Under the pieces are notes generated by a model that did no database searches, was not told the origin of the DNA, and saw only the letters and a list, made by a program, of their open reading frames with translations. Position numbers and translations under genes: made by a program. Positions 62,049-64,000 of a DNA stretch of 64,000 nt are shown here, in pieces. Each line of letters begins with the position of its first letter. Position 1 is the stretch's first letter. The stretch spans positions 1 through 64,000 of the forward strand of contig NZ_PVEO01000009.1 in assembly GCF_002973595.1 (NCBI RefSeq). Reading direction: 5' to 3'. This DNA comes from Jejuia pallidilutea (GTDB taxonomy: Bacteria > Bacteroidota > Bacteroidia > Flavobacteriales > Flavobacteriaceae).

Positions 62049-62750
62049 ATGTTGGCATCGGCATTCATACTAGGCTTATTAGGTAGCTTTCACTGCGTTG
62101 GTATGTGTGGCCCAATTGCTTTTATGTTGCCTGTAGACCGTACAAACTCTATAAAAAAAGTATCTCAGATTGCTATTTACCATTTTGGTAGGTTACTGTC
62201 TTATAGCCTTATAGGCTTAGTTTTCGGACTTATTGGTAAAAGCCTGTATATTTTTGGTTTTCAACAACAGTTATCTATTCTTATAGGTATTTTAATGATT
62301 TTGGTGGTTGTAATTCCACAGAAAACGTTTAACAAGTACAACTTTTCAAAACCTATTTACCGAACCATTTCTAAAGTAAAATCTGCTCTGGGTGCAGCTC
62401 TCAAGAAAAAAACCATGGATACGTTTTTAACTATTGGTTTTTTAAACGGCTTCTTACCCTGCGGCTTGGTATATATGGCTTTATTTGCTGCCATAGCCGG
62501 AGGTAATGCCGCTAACGGTAGTTTGTATATGGCTGTTTTTGGCTTGGGTACTATTCCTTTAATGACAACTGCTATTTATTTTAGCCACTTCTTAAAAGGT
62601 AAAACAAGACAACGTATACAAAAAGCAATTCCCGTTTTTGTAATAGTTATTGGTGCACTTTTTATTCTTCGTGGTTTAGGTTTGGGCATTCCTTATTTAT
62701 CTCCCGCCCCTGTTTACGACCTAGTTTCTAACAGTATAGATTGTCATTAA
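62049..62750 (+). CDS. TauE/SafE-like (UreH-type) membrane protein of the cbb3 locus
   Basis: A 233-residue membrane protein with about six predicted helices. It has the motifs GSFHCVGMCGP (about 12-22) and NGFLPCGLVYMAL (about 137-149), which mark the 'sulfite exporter TauE/SafE / UreH' group found next to cco genes. The paired His-Cys/Cys and Pro-Cys-Gly motifs suggest metal handling, and a copper role in oxidase assembly is plausible from context but not demonstrated. It follows ccoH by one base. Confidence 0.85.
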   Translation: MLASAFILGLLGSFHCVGMCGPIAFMLPVDRTNSIKKVSQIAIYHFGRLLSYSLIGLVFGLIGKSLYIFGFQQQLSILIGILMILVVVIPQKTFNKYNFSKPIYRTISKVKSALGAALKKKTMDTFLTIGFLNGFLPCGLVYMALFAAIAGGNAANGSLYMAVFGLGTIPLMTTAIYFSHFLKGKTRQRIQKAIPVFVIVIGALFILRGLGLGIPYLSPAPVYDLVSNSIDCH

Positions 62751-62944
62751 TTACAAAAACTAGTTTTATTTAGTTTATCTAAAGTTTATACCGTTGTAAA
62801 GTCTATGGTATTTCATTTTTAAACAGTTAACTTAGCAATCTTTACTTCCATAAGATTTATTTATATGTATTATTTATAAAAACAATAGTTATATTTTCTA
62901 TTATAATAGTAACGCTATTATATTTGCAATCAAACTTACTAAAT

Positions 62945-63616
62945 ATGGATTCTTTACTTTCAAATTTAAAGATTGCTGTTCCAGAGAAAATATATGTAAA
63001 AGACCCAGAGTCTTCCGCATTAGGAAAGCGTATTGTAGAACATAGTATTATTTTAATAGATGAGATTGGTTTTGATAGTTTTACCTTTAAAAAACTAGGT
63101 GCAATAATAGGCTCCAACGAGAGTTCTGTTTATCGTTATTTTGAAAGTAAACATAAATTATTGCTGTATTTATCATCTTGGTATTGGGCATGGATTGAAT
63201 ATCAACTTGTAATGGAAACCCATAATTTAAACCCTTCCGATAAGTTACAAAAAGCCGTTGAAGTAGTGTCTAGATCCATTAAGGAAGATTCTAATTTCTC
63301 CCATATTAACGAAGTTATTTTAAACCGTATTATGGTGAATGAAAACTCTAAATCCTTTTTAACAAAAGAAGTAGACCAAGAAAATAAAGAAGGGTATTTT
63401 GTAATTTATAAGCGCATTGTGCATAGGTTGCGCGACATGGTAATTGCAATGGCCCCACATTATAAATACCCATCTAGTTTAGCAAGTACTATTATAGATG
63501 GTAGTTTGCACCAACATTTTTTAAAAAATCATTTTAAATCTATAACGGATTGTAACTTGAATGTAACCCCTACTCAATTTTATAAAGATTTAGTACTTAA
63601 CACCTTGAAATCTTAA
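62945..63616 (+). CDS. TetR-family transcriptional regulator
   Basis: A 223-residue protein from ATG 62945 (MDSLLSNLKI); a TTG seven codons upstream is a less likely start. The N-terminal HTH is visible as IDEIGFDSFTFKKLGAIIGSNESSVYRYFESKHKLL-type spacing (about 45-80), with YRYF-x-x-K-x-x-L the usual end of the TetR motif. The C-terminal ligand domain is not recognisable. It lies 2 bases before the ABC exporter gene, so it probably regulates that transporter. Confidence 0.88.
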   Translation: MDSLLSNLKIAVPEKIYVKDPESSALGKRIVEHSIILIDEIGFDSFTFKKLGAIIGSNESSVYRYFESKHKLLLYLSSWYWAWIEYQLVMETHNLNPSDKLQKAVEVVSRSIKEDSNFSHINEVILNRIMVNENSKSFLTKEVDQENKEGYFVIYKRIVHRLRDMVIAMAPHYKYPSSLASTIIDGSLHQHFLKNHFKSITDCNLNVTPTQFYKDLVLNTLKS

Positions 63617-63618
63617 CT

Positions 63619-64000
63619 ATGGAACAACCAAAAATGACCCCTTGGCAACGTTTATTAGGCTTGCTTCAATTAGAAAAAAGGGACATCTTACAAATATTTT
63701 ATTATGCTATTTTTGCAGGTGTTGTAGCTTTATCGCTCCCTCTAGGAATACAAGCAATTATTAACCTTATTCAAGGTGCACAAATATCTACCTCTTGGAT
63801 AGTGCTTGTTATTTTGGTTACCTTGGGCGTAGCCTTTTCGGGACTTCTACAATTAATGCAATTAAGAATTATAGAAACCATACAGCAACGTATATTTACG
63901 CGTTCTTCTTTCGAGCTAACATATCGTTTTCCTAAAATAAAAATGTCGGAGCTACGTGATTATTATCCACCAGAATTAGCTAACAGATTCTTTGATACAT
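63619..64000 (+). CDS. ABC exporter, N-terminal part (cut by window end)
   Basis: The open frame from ATG 63619 continues past the window. The visible 127 residues (MEQPKMTPWQRLLGLL) contain membrane helices at about 27-50 and 57-77 and the opening of a type-1 ABC exporter membrane domain (QQRIFTRSSFELTYRFPKI). An ATPase domain is expected downstream but not seen. The upstream TetR gene ends 2 bases before. Peptidase-type or plain exporter cannot be told apart here. Confidence 0.75.
   Translation, partial: MEQPKMTPWQRLLGLLQLEKRDILQIFYYAIFAGVVALSLPLGIQAIINLIQGAQISTSWIVLVILVTLGVAFSGLLQLMQLRIIETIQQRIFTRSSFELTYRFPKIKMSELRDYYPPELANRFFDT

Overview
The window is a 64 kb piece of an AT-rich chromosome from a marine-type member of the Bacteroidota, most likely family Flavobacteriaceae. 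The evidence is the gene content: secreted proteins with type IX secretion (T9SS) C-terminal sorting domains, a fused CcoN-CcoO oxidase subunit, a long NusB, a DUF3276 PUR-like protein, a two-domain cyclophilin/FKBP isomerase, TAnnTTTG-type -7 promoter boxes and few Shine-Dalgarno sequences. I see no rRNA, tRNA, CRISPR array or prophage. The only trace of a classical mobile element is a short transposase-like tail at the left edge.  Layout. 1-60: transposase-like C-terminus. 0.2-3.7 kb (minus): proline operon proC-proB-proA with a GNAT gene and a small ORF upstream. 4.1-5.9 kb (minus): nusB, DUF1573 lipoprotein, yajC. 6.1-14.1 kb: ABC exporter, DUF3276 protein, secreted M14 peptidase, CsaA-like protein, thioredoxin-like protein, GNAT, STAS-like protein, peptidyl-prolyl isomerase. 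14.6-22.2 kb: two T9SS cargo genes around purL; the first has three almost identical DUF4397 repeats. 22.3-29.6 kb (minus): pyruvate phosphate dikinase and pflB-pflA-OFA transporter, an anaerobic pyruvate/formate module. 30.0-38.2 kb (plus): fatty-acid degradation (acyl-CoA ligase, MarR regulator, FadB-like fusion, thiolase, acyl-CoA dehydrogenase). 38.3-42.1 kb (plus): three secreted peptidases (M28, M23, M1). 42.2-46.5 kb (minus): a disaccharide cluster with fructokinase-like PfkB, a sucrose/mannosylfructose-phosphate synthase-like glycosyltransferase and a HAD phosphatase fused to an invertase-like glycosidase. 46.8-49.5 kb (minus): MoxR-type ATPase and VWA protein. 49.6-52.8 kb: large secreted beta-propeller protein. 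52.8-62.8 kb: Fnr-type regulator and a complete cbb3 oxidase locus (ccoI, S, NO, Q, P, G, H and a TauE/SafE-like protein). 62.9-64 kb: TetR regulator and the start of an ABC exporter that runs off the window.  How the parts connect. The most coherent result is a low-oxygen regulon. Four Fnr-type palindromes (TGAY-N4-RTCA) lie upstream of ppdK, pflB, ccoI and ccoS. In all four, exactly 23 bases separate the palindrome from a TAnnTTTG-like -7 box, which places the palindrome near -41. The palindrome shared by ccoI and the divergent fnr gene also lies between the promoter elements of fnr, so the same site could activate ccoI and repress fnr. Other points worth attention are the one-polypeptide phosphatase/invertase-like fusion, which suggests a disaccharide made and broken down by one operon; a GC-rich, foldable non-coding segment between ccoG and ccoH; and two related inverted-repeat elements that end just upstream of the thiolase and acyl-CoA dehydrogenase start codons and seem to supply their ribosome-binding sites.
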